From: Tamlana sp038148895
Lineage (GTDB): Bacteria; Bacteroidota; Bacteroidia; Flavobacteriales; Flavobacteriaceae
Assembly (NCBI GenBank): GCA_038148895.1
Contig: JBBVGQ010000007.1
Length of the DNA stretch: 64,000 bases
Reading direction: 5' to 3' (one strand)
Shown here: one piece after another, positions 27,364-36,315 of the stretch
How positions within the stretch are numbered: position 1 is the first letter of the stretch
How the letters are laid out: every line of letters begins with the position of its first letter
Notes under the pieces: model-generated
Databases searched by the model: none
Seen by the model: only the letters and a program-made list of their open reading frames with translations
Told to the model about the DNA's origin: nothing
Made by a program: the position numbers and the translations under genes

Positions 27364-28713
27364 TTACCTGAATAATTTTTCAACACCTTTTATGGATTGC
27401 AATAAGCTACATACAACAACGCGGTCTCCTTCCCGAATTTTAAAATCGCCCAAAGCTATAATACCTTCGCCGTTCCTCACGACACCGCCAATAATTGCCG
27501 ATCTTGGAAAATCGATATTTTTAATAAGTTTATTGCAAACAATAGAACTTGAACGAACCTCAAATTCCAGCAACTCCGCATTCATATTGCTTAATTTGGT
27601 CATGGCAACAACTTCGCCCTTCCGGATGTATCTAAAAATATTGTTTGCCGCCAAAAGTTTTTTATTGATAAGTGTTTCTATACCGACAGAATGTGACAAC
27701 TCGAAATAATCCATATTTTCAACCAAGGCCACTGTTTTTTTAACACCCTTTGATTTTGCCACCAAGCAGGACATGATATTGGTTTCAGAATTCTCCCCAA
27801 CGGCAATAAAGGCGTCCATTTCGCTAATGTTTTCTTCATCCAAAACATCAACATTTCGTCCATCACTTTGTATCACCAAAACATTTGGCAAATCATCGGC
27901 TATATCAAAAGCGCGCTCTCTGTTGGCCTCAAAAAGTTTCACATTGAACCCTTTATCGCTCAAATCGCGTGCAGATTTGTATCCAATTTTACTTCCGCCC
28001 AAAATCATGACATGTTTTATTTCCCTATTGGATTTTCCTGTGAGTTTACATAACTCTTCGGCTCCACCTTCAGAAGTAATAAAAACAACATTATCGCCAC
28101 GTTTAAACTGGGTATCACCCCTTGGGATTATAGTATATTGCGTACCAAAGCGCTGAATAGCAATGGGCACAAAATGGATTTCTGGAAAAATTTTAGCAGC
28201 TTCCTTAACAGTTTTACCCACAAACGACGCCGACCTGGAAAGCGTTAAACCTACCATGGTCAATGCCCCACCTTCAAACTCATAAGTATCATTAAAGGAC
28301 GACTGTTTTAAAGACAATTCAATCTCTGATGCGGCCAAAGATTCCGGCGAGATAAGCTCATCAATACCAAATTCGGTAAAGCCAACTTCATCTTTATACT
28401 TTATAAATTCTGTATTGGAAATTCTGGCAATTGTTTTCTTTGAGCCCAATTGCTTTCCCAAAACACATGCAGTAATATTTGTGGTTTCGCTGGCGGTAAC
28501 GGCAATAAACAAATCTGACGATGCTATTCGAGCATCCCTTAAAACAGCTATTGAAGTGGCATCACCCCTGATTACTTTTATATCTAAATGCGTATCGGCG
28601 TAAACTAAACTTTCTTTGTCTGTATCTATTAGGGTAATTTCCTGAGATTCGTAAGACAATAATTTTGCTAAATGAAACCCAACTTCACCAGCTCCAGCAA
28701 TAATAATTTTCAT
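27364..28713 (-). CDS. trkA: Trk potassium uptake regulatory subunit (two RCK units)
   Basis: The 449 residues make two tandem RCK units, the full-length TrkA arrangement. The first Rossmann motif is IIIAGAGEVGFHLA (3-16) and the second VMILGGSKIGYKSA (about 233-246), each followed by a TrkA_C domain. NAD(H) or nucleotide binding controls the TrkH pore. It is a peripheral cytoplasmic protein and is first in the trkA-trkH operon. Confidence 0.96.
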   Translation of the reverse strand: MKIIIAGAGEVGFHLAKLLSYESQEITLIDTDKESLVYADTHLDIKVIRGDATSIAVLRDARIASSDLFIAVTASETTNITACVLGKQLGSKKTIARISNTEFIKYKDEVGFTEFGIDELISPESLAASEIELSLKQSSFNDTYEFEGGALTMVGLTLSRSASFVGKTVKEAAKIFPEIHFVPIAIQRFGTQYTIIPRGDTQFKRGDNVVFITSEGGAEELCKLTGKSNREIKHVMILGGSKIGYKSARDLSDKGFNVKLFEANRERAFDIADDLPNVLVIQSDGRNVDVLDEENISEMDAFIAVGENSETNIMSCLVAKSKGVKKTVALVENMDYFELSHSVGIETLINKKLLAANNIFRYIRKGEVVAMTKLSNMNAELLEFEVRSSSIVCNKLIKNIDFPRSAIIGGVVRNGEGIIALGDFKIREGDRVVVCSLLQSIKGVEKLFR

Positions 28714-28738
28714 TATTTATATATCATAAAAAGTATGG

Positions 28739-28746
28739 CAAATATA
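28739..28746 (-). promoter_or_regulatory. -7 element of trkA-trkH
   Basis: The minus strand reads TATATTTG followed by CC, an exact TAnnTTTG match about 26 bp before the trkA ATG. Confidence 0.6.
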
Positions 28747-28895
28747 CTATAAAATAGACATTGATGTAAATTTTGATTCTTTATAATCTTCTAACACTAA
28801 TTATTTTATGCTGTTGTAAACTACCTCGCAACAATCCCGGAAGGCATTAAAGAAACAAAAGTTTAAATTCAACGGAAGCTTCAAGGTTTTTAAAT

Positions 28896-28908
28896 CTCGA
28901 TTATCGAG
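28896..28908. promoter_or_regulatory. 13-bp palindrome at the menG promoter
   Basis: CTCGAT-T-ATCGAG is a perfect palindrome with a 1-bp centre, 8 bp upstream of the menG -7 element, in the position where a repressor or activator would contact RNA polymerase. Chance occurrence cannot be excluded. Confidence 0.3.
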
Positions 28909-28916
28909 TAAAAGTT

Positions 28917-28924
28917 TATATTTG
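28917..28924 (+). promoter_or_regulatory. -7 element of menG
   Basis: TATATTTG matches TAnnTTTG. With the TTG start at 28942, the leader would be only about 10 nt long. Confidence 0.5.
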
Positions 28925-28941
28925 TCCAAAAATTTACAGAT

Positions 28942-29667
28942 TTGTCAAAAGTAAAGCCCTATAAAAACAGTGATTTAGGCAAAAAGGAACAAGTAACCAA
29001 AATGTTTGACACCATTTCTGGCGACTATGATGGCCTAAACCGCGTAATCTCTTTTGGAATAGATATAAAATGGCGGAAAAAAGTGGTGAAGATGGTTGCA
29101 GAAAGCAATCCGCAAACGATTCTTGATATAGCCACAGGCACCGGAGATTTGGCCATTAATTTGGCAGAAACCAATGCCAATAAAATTGTTGGATTAGACA
29201 TTAGTAGCGGCATGCTGGCTATTGGCAAGCAAAAAGTGCAAAAGAAGGGATTGGAATCTAAAATTGAAATGGTTTTAGGTGATAGCGAAAAGATGCCTTT
29301 TGAAGATAATACTTTTGATGCCATAACCGTTGCTTTTGGCGTTCGGAATTTTGAAAACTTGGAAAATGGGCTCAAGGAAATTTACCGCGTGTTAAAACCT
29401 AATGGCACTTTTGTTATTTTAGAAACTTCGGTTCCTACCAAAACTCCTTATAATCAAGGCTATAAATTCTACACAAAAAACGTTCTGCCGTTAATAGGAA
29501 AAGTGTTTTCAAAAGACAGAAGCGCTTATAAATACCTAAGTGAATCGGCATCGGTTTTTCCATATGGTGAAGCGCTGAACAATATTTTACGCAAAATTGG
29601 GTTTATTAGTGTTGAAGATTTTCCACAAACTTTTGGCGTGGCAACAATTTATAAATCATCTAAGTAG
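28942..29667 (+). CDS. menG: demethylmenaquinone (ubiquinone/menaquinone) C-methyltransferase
   Basis: This SAM-dependent enzyme (UbiE/MenG family) makes menaquinone from demethylmenaquinone, supplying the quinone for Nqr. The 241 residues carry motif I ILDIATGTGDLA (about 60-71), VGLDISSGML and the family-typical FGVRNFENLENGLKE and SASVFPYGE. The start is TTG at 28942: the N-terminus (KPYKNSDLGKKEQV) matches the family, and the first ATG would lie at codon 21 and remove it. It heads the conserved menG-porT neighbourhood. Confidence 0.94.
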   Translation: MSKVKPYKNSDLGKKEQVTKMFDTISGDYDGLNRVISFGIDIKWRKKVVKMVAESNPQTILDIATGTGDLAINLAETNANKIVGLDISSGMLAIGKQKVQKKGLESKIEMVLGDSEKMPFEDNTFDAITVAFGVRNFENLENGLKEIYRVLKPNGTFVILETSVPTKTPYNQGYKFYTKNVLPLIGKVFSKDRSAYKYLSESASVFPYGEALNNILRKIGFISVEDFPQTFGVATIYKSSK

Positions 29668-29769
29668 TAATATAGTAATATGAAATGAGCCATAACAATT
29701 TGTTTATACATATCGAAAAGTTTAATGGCGAATTGCATCTGACCCATAAAAAACAATAAACGCAACCAG

Positions 29770-30501
29770 ATGAAATACTTTTTTGCATTAGTCTCATTTT
29801 TATTCATCATTGAAACCTCAAGTGCACAGCTTTTTAAAAGAGAAAAAGTGACTTATGATGCCAATCAAGGGCGAGGGTCAACAGACAATAATTTACTGCG
29901 TTGGGGCTACTTTTTGGGAATAAGCAATTACGATTTCAATTTTGATTACAATGAAGACTTACGTGATATTTACGTAAAGCGAAGTCCTGGTTTTAATGTC
30001 GGTCTCATCGGAAATCTGCGCGTAAACAGTTTTATTGATTTGCGTTTAGAACCGGGATTGTTAATTACTACCCGTGAGCTTTATTATAGTCAACAATATT
30101 TTGACGGCGTGCCCGATGTAAAAACTTCAGATTTGTACAGAGAGGTAAAATCCACCTACATACACATTCCTTTGTTGGTAAAAGTTTCCACCAAACGCAT
30201 CAATAATTTTAAACCGTTTATTGTTGGTGGTTTTTCAACAGCATTGAACCTTTCTAGCAACGAAAATAACCCTGAAGATAACAGTGCCGGGCAATTTAGA
30301 ACAACCAAAAATTCTATCTTTTACGAACTTGGCTTTGGCATTGATTTTTACCTGTACAACTTCAAATTTACACCATCGGTAAGAGGTCTTTTTGGAATTA
30401 ATGACGAACTGGTTAGGGACGAAGACCCCAATAGCCCATGGACTAGCAACATCACAAGCATGAAAACAAGAGGAGTGTTTTTAAACTTTACGTTTCAATA
30501 A
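29770..30501 (+). CDS. porT: T9SS outer-membrane beta-barrel protein PorT
   Basis: This 243-residue protein has a signal peptide (cleavage near residue 19, SSAQ) and a beta-strand pattern ending in Phe (FLNFTFQ), as in small outer-membrane barrels of the PorT/SprT type. I recognise GYFLGISNYDFNF and SPGFNVGLIGNLR as family features, and the location after menG and before the SpoU methyltransferase and the BamA-like gene is conserved in Flavobacteriia. PorT is needed for type IX secretion and gliding. It lies 102 bp after menG on the same strand. Confidence 0.87.
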   Translation: MKYFFALVSFLFIIETSSAQLFKREKVTYDANQGRGSTDNNLLRWGYFLGISNYDFNFDYNEDLRDIYVKRSPGFNVGLIGNLRVNSFIDLRLEPGLLITTRELYYSQQYFDGVPDVKTSDLYREVKSTYIHIPLLVKVSTKRINNFKPFIVGGFSTALNLSSNENNPEDNSAGQFRTTKNSIFYELGFGIDFYLYNFKFTPSVRGLFGINDELVRDEDPNSPWTSNITSMKTRGVFLNFTFQ

Positions 30502-30559
30502 ATTGTTTGGTGTTTAGTTGTGATATGTTAAGTTGAGTGGTTTTTAAATGCTAAATAAC

Positions 30560-31279
30560 TCAACCCCTTCTAAATTCGCTCAAAAAAATTGCAGTTGCCG
30601 TGGCAACGTTTAAGCTTTCGGTTTCTTGCAAATTACCAAACTGAGGAATAGATATTTTTTCGGTTATAATTTCTTCTATCTCTTTTGAAATGCCATTGGC
30701 CTCATTTCCCATAACCAAAACAGCGTTTTGGGGCAATTGTTTTGGGTAAACATTTTCACCTTCCATAAAGGCCCCAAAAACGGGAGATTTATTGGTCATT
30801 AAAAACGTTTTCAAATCCAAATAACTTATATTCACTCGTGTTATAGAACCCATCGTAGCTTGGACCACTTTTGGGTTGTAGCAATCAACCGTTTCGTTAC
30901 TGCAAACCAAATCTTTTACGCCAAACCAATCGCACAACCTAATAATTGTGCCCAGATTTCCGGGGTCTCTAACCGCATCCAAAGCAACAATAAGCGCATT
31001 ATCTTCAATGGGTTTAGCAGCCGGTATTTTAAATATGGCCAAGGCCGTATTTGGTGTTTTCAAAAAACTAATCCGTTTTAAATCCTTTTCAGAAATTAGA
31101 ACTTCATCTTTGGCATCAATATTGAAAGCTGCTGTGGTATATAAAGCATGTAATTGGAGGTTCGATTGTAAAAGTTCTTTTATGGTTTTTACGCCTTCGG
31201 CAACGAAAAGACCATGTTGTTGCCTATATTTTTTTTGGTTTAAACTGGTTATTAATTTTATTTGGTTTTTTGAAAGCAT
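30560..31279 (-). CDS. TrmH/SpoU family RNA 2'-O-methyltransferase
   Basis: This 239-residue SPOUT enzyme has an N-terminal substrate-binding domain (about 1-90; FVAEGVKTIKELL) and a C-terminal trefoil-knot SAM domain. Motif 1 is DAVRDPGNLGTIIR (about 96-109), motif 2 VMGNEANGIS and motif 3 SLNVATATAIF. It modifies ribose 2'-OH in rRNA or tRNA; the target nucleotide is not deducible. Encoded opposite to its neighbours porT and bamA-like. Confidence 0.93.
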   Translation of the reverse strand: MLSKNQIKLITSLNQKKYRQQHGLFVAEGVKTIKELLQSNLQLHALYTTAAFNIDAKDEVLISEKDLKRISFLKTPNTALAIFKIPAAKPIEDNALIVALDAVRDPGNLGTIIRLCDWFGVKDLVCSNETVDCYNPKVVQATMGSITRVNISYLDLKTFLMTNKSPVFGAFMEGENVYPKQLPQNAVLVMGNEANGISKEIEEIITEKISIPQFGNLQETESLNVATATAIFLSEFRRG

Positions 31280-31372
31280 GCTTTAACAATAATTTTTTAT
31301 AAAGAAAAGAAAATATTGCCAACATAATATTCAAGACCATTAATTAAACTATTTATTTCAGCTTAAATAATG

Positions 31373-31380
31373 TATTTTTG
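31373..31380 (+). promoter_or_regulatory. -7 element of the BamA-like gene
   Basis: TATTTTTG followed by AGCC matches TAnnTTTG, 47 bp before the TTG start at 31427. Confidence 0.5.
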
Positions 31381-31426
31381 AGCCTTATATGAACATAAAA
31401 CTACTTCAATTTTAGCATCATCACAT

Positions 31427-33973
31427 TTGAAACCTCAACTCTTAAAAATATTAGTTTTAATCATTATTTCAAGAAGTCTTTTTTCTTGTGATGCCACAAA
31501 AAGAGTTGCTGAAGACGAATACCTGCTCACAAAAAATTCCGTCACTATTAATGACAAAAAAGACAATAGTGTTGCCATTAATAGCTTGTTGCACCAAAAG
31601 CCCAATAGAAAAATAGCTGGCATTCCATTGCGTTTACATATATACAATTTGGCTCGTCCCAATATTGACTCTATTTTAGAAGAAAAAATATACAATAACC
31701 CAAAAAAGCTTGCCAGAAAAACTAAAAAGCTTTCCAGAAAACAGGTTGACAGAGAAGTTGAAGCTCGAATAAATTTCAACAAATGGTTAAAAAGAACGGG
31801 GGAGCCTCCTACAATTGTTGATGAAAGCCTAACAAAGAAATCAGCAAAACGGCTTCAAGATTATTACATAAACAATGGCTGGTTTAATGTTGAAACCACT
31901 TATGATATTGACATAAATGAAAACCACCGTGCCGAAATTGAATACAATGTAGAAACCGGGCGTCCGTTTGTGTTGGATTCCATAAGCGCTACAATAAAAT
32001 CCCCAGTAGTTGAATCATTGTACAAAAAAATTAAAAATGATGCTGTTATAAAAAAGGGGGAACAATACAGAACATCAAATTTTGACCAGGAACGTGAGCG
32101 CATTTCAAGTGAATTGCGAAATGCCGGTGTTTATCATTTCAATCAGGATTATGTCGGTTTTGAAATTGACACCATTGGCACCAACGGAAATGTCAATGTT
32201 GATGTAAAAATTCAAAATAGGGCTATAAGAACCCCCGATTCGGTGCGGCGCGTACCCTTTCAAATCTATAAAATAAGGGATGTAAATATCATTACAGACT
32301 ACACCTTTGAAAACCGTGGCAAACCATTTCAAGATTCCATTCGTTATAACAGTTACAAACTTTACAGTTACAACAAAATGCGGTACCAGCCTAAAGCGTT
32401 AACAGATGCCGTATTTATTACTCCTGGTGAAGTTTTTAAGGACATTGACCGAACGCGAACCTACAGGCATTTAAACGAATTGCGCACTTTTAAATATCCG
32501 AACATAGAGCAAATTGAGAATAACGACTATACGTTAACGGATACGATAAGGCTAACTCCGTTAAAAAAATTCAGCTTAGGTTTTAGCACAGATGTTTCTA
32601 CAAGCAACATACAAACAGTTGGTTTAGCGTTGAACCCCAGCTTACTCATTAGAAATATCTTTAGGGGTGCTGAAACCCTGCAAATATCGGCTGTAGGATC
32701 TATTGGTTCATCAAAAGAACCCAAGGAAGGAGATCCTTTTTTTGATATTAACGAGTATGGATTGGATGTTAAATTGACCATACCAAGATTGTTTTCACCC
32801 TTTTACACTGAAAATATCATCCCGAAATACATGTTGCCCAGCACACGAATCAGTCTTGCAGCAACAAGCCAAACCAATATTGGACTGGACAAACAAACCT
32901 TTAGTGGCGCTTTTAATTATAATTGGTTTCCCAATGAAAAAGTGACCAATAAACTGGATGTATTTAATGTGCAATATGTAAAAAATCTAAACATTGATAA
33001 TTATTTCAATGTGTACAGCACATCTTTTGGCAACTTACAAGATATTGCGTTAAACAGCTATAATACACCATCCGAATTTATTTTAGCAGACGCCAACGGA
33101 AATCCTATTTTGGATAAATCAAGATCTAATGATTTTATAAATTTAGTCTTAGATGACAGTGGTTACGCAAGCAGCAACCCAAATGAATATAAAGATGTTA
33201 ACGGCATAAAAGAACGTAAAGACAGATTGACGGAAAACAACTTAATCATTTCATCCAGTTTTAGCCTGATTTATGATGAGCGCACCAATTTATTTGACGA
33301 AGACTTCTCCATATTCCGTTCTAAATTGGAGTTAGCGGGAAATTTATTTGCAACGGCATCTAGCTTGTTAGGTTTTCAAAAAAATAGCAATGACCGTTTT
33401 GAACTATTTGATGTGGCATATTCACAATATGTAAAAACCGAATTTGAGTACACAAAACACTGGGATTTGGGTAAGAAAAATGTGCTTGCCATGAGAAGCT
33501 TTTTTGGTATTGCCATCCCATATGGGAACTCTAACAGTATTCCTTTTGCAAAGAGTTTTTTTGCAGGTGGACCAAACGATAATCGGGCATGGACAGCCTA
33601 TAGTTTAGGTCCTGGAAGTTCTGATACCACTAACGAGTTTAATGAGGCCAACCTAAAACTTACCTTAAGCGCAGAGCAACGTTTCAATATATTTGAGGAC
33701 TTAAATGGCGCCATTTTTGTTGACGCAGGAAATATTTGGAATGTGCTGGATAACACAAATACTGAGGGCGCAGTTTTTAACAGTTTCAATTCATTAAAAG
33801 ATATTGCCATTGGTTCTGGATTTGGACTGCGATACGATTTCAGTTTCTTCGTTTTCAGATTTGATATTGGCTTTAAAACCTACGACCCGTTTTACGAAGT
33901 AAACAATAGATGGTTTAATGATTACAATTTTTCTAATGCCGTTTATAACATTGGAATAAACTATCCTTTCTAA
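31427..33973 (+). CDS. BamA/TamA-like outer membrane assembly lipoprotein
   Basis: This 848-residue protein begins at a TTG. No in-frame ATG gives a better start, and the resulting N-terminus is a lipoprotein signal (LIIISRSLFSC, lipobox Cys21). POTRA-like repeats cover about 30-400 and an Omp85-type 16-strand barrel the rest. The barrel contains the conserved FFAGGPNDNRAW (about 705-716), the counterpart of the [V/I/R]RG[F/Y] loop, and ends in YPF. It probably acts in assembly or translocation at the outer membrane. Flavobacteria carry several Omp85 proteins, and a lipidated N-terminus suggests a TamA-like rather than core BamA role (inference). Confidence 0.87.
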   Translation: MKPQLLKILVLIIISRSLFSCDATKRVAEDEYLLTKNSVTINDKKDNSVAINSLLHQKPNRKIAGIPLRLHIYNLARPNIDSILEEKIYNNPKKLARKTKKLSRKQVDREVEARINFNKWLKRTGEPPTIVDESLTKKSAKRLQDYYINNGWFNVETTYDIDINENHRAEIEYNVETGRPFVLDSISATIKSPVVESLYKKIKNDAVIKKGEQYRTSNFDQERERISSELRNAGVYHFNQDYVGFEIDTIGTNGNVNVDVKIQNRAIRTPDSVRRVPFQIYKIRDVNIITDYTFENRGKPFQDSIRYNSYKLYSYNKMRYQPKALTDAVFITPGEVFKDIDRTRTYRHLNELRTFKYPNIEQIENNDYTLTDTIRLTPLKKFSLGFSTDVSTSNIQTVGLALNPSLLIRNIFRGAETLQISAVGSIGSSKEPKEGDPFFDINEYGLDVKLTIPRLFSPFYTENIIPKYMLPSTRISLAATSQTNIGLDKQTFSGAFNYNWFPNEKVTNKLDVFNVQYVKNLNIDNYFNVYSTSFGNLQDIALNSYNTPSEFILADANGNPILDKSRSNDFINLVLDDSGYASSNPNEYKDVNGIKERKDRLTENNLIISSSFSLIYDERTNLFDEDFSIFRSKLELAGNLFATASSLLGFQKNSNDRFELFDVAYSQYVKTEFEYTKHWDLGKKNVLAMRSFFGIAIPYGNSNSIPFAKSFFAGGPNDNRAWTAYSLGPGSSDTTNEFNEANLKLTLSAEQRFNIFEDLNGAIFVDAGNIWNVLDNTNTEGAVFNSFNSLKDIAIGSGFGLRYDFSFFVFRFDIGFKTYDPFYEVNNRWFNDYNFSNAVYNIGINYPF

Positions 33974-34076
33974 CCTAAACGTGTTTGAAGACATCATTCA
34001 TACAGCAACTATAACGTTTTAGGCTTTTTATTCAGTTTAACACATCAAAACAGCAATGACTTACACAAAAATTGAT

Positions 34077-34084
34077 TATTTTTG
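34077..34084 (+). promoter_or_regulatory. -7 element of fbaA
   Basis: TATTTTTG followed by CACC matches TAnnTTTG, 37 bp before the fbaA ATG. Confidence 0.6.
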
Positions 34085-34120
34085 CACCTCATTAATTACT
34101 AATCAATTAAATAAAAAAAT

Positions 34121-35188
34121 ATGGGACACAATATAAAACCAGGTGTAGCCACAGGAGATGAAGTACAAGCGATTTTCAAGCACGCCAAAGCAAACAATTA
34201 TGCATTACCGGCTGTTAACGTTATTGGTTCAGACACTATTAACGGTGTATTGGAAACAGCAAGAGATTTGAATGCCCCTGTAATCATTCAATTTTCCAAT
34301 GGTGGAGCTGCTTTCAACGCTGGAAAAGGATTGAGCAATGAAGGACAAAAAGCTTCTATTGCTGGTGCTATTGCAGGTGCAAAACATGTACATACTTTAG
34401 CCGAGGCTTATGGTGTTCCAGTTATTTTACATACAGACCACTGTGCAAAAAAACTATTGCCTTGGATTGACGGCATGTTAGATGCTAGTGAAAAACACTT
34501 TGCTGAAACAGGAAAACCTTTGTTTAGCTCTCATATGATCGATCTTTCTGAAGAACCTATTGAAGAGAACATCGAAATTTGCAAACAATATCTTGCACGC
34601 ATGAGCAAAATGGGCATGACTTTAGAAATTGAACTCGGTATTACAGGTGGTGAAGAAGATGGTGTTGACAATACTGATGTTGATGATTCTAAATTGTACA
34701 CCCAACCAGAAGAAGTGGCTTATGCCTATGAAGAATTAAGCAAGGTAAGTCCAAGATTCACAATCGCTGCTGCTTTCGGTAACGTGCATGGGGTTTACAA
34801 ACCAGGTAACGTTAAATTAACTCCAAAGATTTTAAAGAATTCGCAAGAATATATTTCTGAAAAATATGGTGTAGAGCACAATCATATCGATTTTGTATTC
34901 CATGGAGGTTCCGGTTCTTCAGTTGAAGAAATCCGTGAAGGTATTAGCTATGGTGTAATTAAAATGAACATTGATACCGATTTACAATATGCATTTATGG
35001 CTGGTATCCGTGATTATATGAATTCAAAATCTGATTACCTTAAAGGACAAATTGGAAATCCTGAAGGTGATGATTCTCCAAACAAAAAATATTATGACCC
35101 ACGCGTTTGGCTTCGTGAGGGTGAAAAAACCTTTGTAACGCGTTTGAAAAAAGCATTTGAAGATTTAAATAACATAAATACCTTATAA
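34121..35188 (+). CDS. fbaA: class II fructose-bisphosphate aldolase
   Basis: This zinc-dependent aldolase of glycolysis and gluconeogenesis splits fructose 1,6-bisphosphate into DHAP and glyceraldehyde 3-phosphate. The 355 residues match the class IIA length. Zn ligands are visible in ILHTDHCAKK (His/Asp near 105-108), FGNVHGVYKPG and DFVFHGGSGSS, and the phosphate-binding GGSGS and NIDTDLQYAF are intact. Cytoplasmic, single gene with its own promoter and a perfect terminator. Confidence 0.97.
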   Translation: MGHNIKPGVATGDEVQAIFKHAKANNYALPAVNVIGSDTINGVLETARDLNAPVIIQFSNGGAAFNAGKGLSNEGQKASIAGAIAGAKHVHTLAEAYGVPVILHTDHCAKKLLPWIDGMLDASEKHFAETGKPLFSSHMIDLSEEPIEENIEICKQYLARMSKMGMTLEIELGITGGEEDGVDNTDVDDSKLYTQPEEVAYAYEELSKVSPRFTIAAAFGNVHGVYKPGNVKLTPKILKNSQEYISEKYGVEHNHIDFVFHGGSGSSVEEIREGISYGVIKMNIDTDLQYAFMAGIRDYMNSKSDYLKGQIGNPEGDDSPNKKYYDPRVWLREGEKTFVTRLKKAFEDLNNINTL

Positions 35189-35210
35189 ATTAGGTAACCA
35201 AATTATTACA

Positions 35211-35242
35211 AAAGGCTTTACATAGTTGTAAAGCCTTTTTTT
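35211..35242 (+). terminator. terminator of fbaA
   Basis: AAAGGCTTTAC (35211-35221) pairs perfectly with GTAAAGCCTTT (35228-35238), followed by T. Confidence 0.9.
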
Positions 35243-35335
35243 GTTATACAATTTAAAAACAGTATCTTAGGTGTTAGCCAACAATAATTAACCAACAAAA
35301 CTTTTTCGTGGTAACCACAAAATTAAAAAAAGGCT

Positions 35336-35343
35336 TAATTTTG
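35336..35343 (+). promoter_or_regulatory. -7 element of accD
   Basis: TAATTTTG followed by TAGGC matches TAnnTTTG, 67 bp before the accD ATG. The leader downstream can form two small hairpins (AGAC with GTCT, and CCCC with GGGG around TAAAAACT). Confidence 0.5.
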
Positions 35344-35409
35344 TAGGCAGACTTTTCGAGGTCTACCCCTAAAAACTGGGGAAACTAAAAACTAAAATCG
35401 TAAATCATT

Positions 35410-36267
35410 ATGTCTTGGTTTAAAAGAAAAACAAAAGGAATTACAACCACAACGGAGGAAAAAAAAGATACCCCAAAAGGGCTATGGTATAAATCTCCAA
35501 CAGGAAAAATAGTTGATGCCGATGAATTGGAAAGAAACTTCTATGTAAGTCCTGAGGACGGCTACCACGTAAGAATTGGAAGTAAGGAATACTTTGAAAT
35601 ACTTTTTGACGATAATAAATTTAAGGAGCTAGATGCTAATTTAGAATCTAAAGATCCTTTAAAATTTGAAGACACAAAAAAATACCCTGACCGTTTAAAA
35701 GAGGCTCAGAAAAAAACCGAATTAAAAGATGCTATAAGAACTGCCGTTGGAAAATCAAAAGGGAAAGATTTGGTTGTGGCGTGCATGGATTTTGCCTTTA
35801 TTGGTGGTTCAATGGGAAGCGTTGTTGGTGAAAAAATTGCTAGAGCAGCAGATTATGCTTTACAGAAAAAAATTCCATTGATGGTTATTTCAAAATCTGG
35901 TGGTGCCCGTATGATGGAAGCAGCCTTTTCTTTAATGCAATTGGCCAAAACATCGGTAAAACTTGCTCAATTGGCTGATGCAGGAATTCCTTATATCTCT
36001 CTGTGTACCGACCCAACTACTGGCGGTACTACAGCTTCTTTCGCTATGTTGGGAGACATTAATATCAGTGAACCTGGAGCTTTAATCGGTTTTGCAGGAC
36101 CACGTATTGTTCGAGATACCACAGGTAAAGATTTACCTGAGGGGTTCCAAACTTCAGAATTCCTGTTGGAACATGGCTTCCTAGATTTTATTACACTTAG
36201 AAAAGACTTAAAAAATAAGGTTAATCAGTATCTGGATTTAATACTTAATCAGCCTTTAAGAGCTTAA
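35410..36267 (+). CDS. accD: acetyl-CoA carboxylase carboxyltransferase beta subunit, zinc ribbon lost
   Basis: AccD with AccA moves the carboxyl group from biotin to acetyl-CoA, giving malonyl-CoA for fatty acid synthesis. The 285 residues keep the crotonase-like core (FIGGSMGSVVGEKI, KSGGARMMEAAFS, DPTTGGTTASFAMLGD, ALIGFAGPRIV). The N-terminal zinc ribbon, four Cys in E. coli AccD, is present in outline (GLWYKSPTGK, ELERNFYVSPEDGYHVRI), but all four Cys positions are replaced. I recall the same loss in other flavobacterial AccD proteins, so it is probably a lineage trait rather than damage. Monocistronic. Confidence 0.95.
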   Translation: MSWFKRKTKGITTTTEEKKDTPKGLWYKSPTGKIVDADELERNFYVSPEDGYHVRIGSKEYFEILFDDNKFKELDANLESKDPLKFEDTKKYPDRLKEAQKKTELKDAIRTAVGKSKGKDLVVACMDFAFIGGSMGSVVGEKIARAADYALQKKIPLMVISKSGGARMMEAAFSLMQLAKTSVKLAQLADAGIPYISLCTDPTTGGTTASFAMLGDINISEPGALIGFAGPRIVRDTTGKDLPEGFQTSEFLLEHGFLDFITLRKDLKNKVNQYLDLILNQPLRA

Positions 36268-36289
36268 AGTAAAACAAATATCATTTTAG

Positions 36290-36312
36290 AACCTGTCCAA
36301 AAAAGACAGGTT
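36290..36312 (+). terminator. terminator of accD
   Basis: AACCTGTC (36290-36297) pairs with GACAGGTT (36305-36312), followed by T to 36317. Confidence 0.85.
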
Positions 36313-36315
36313 TTT

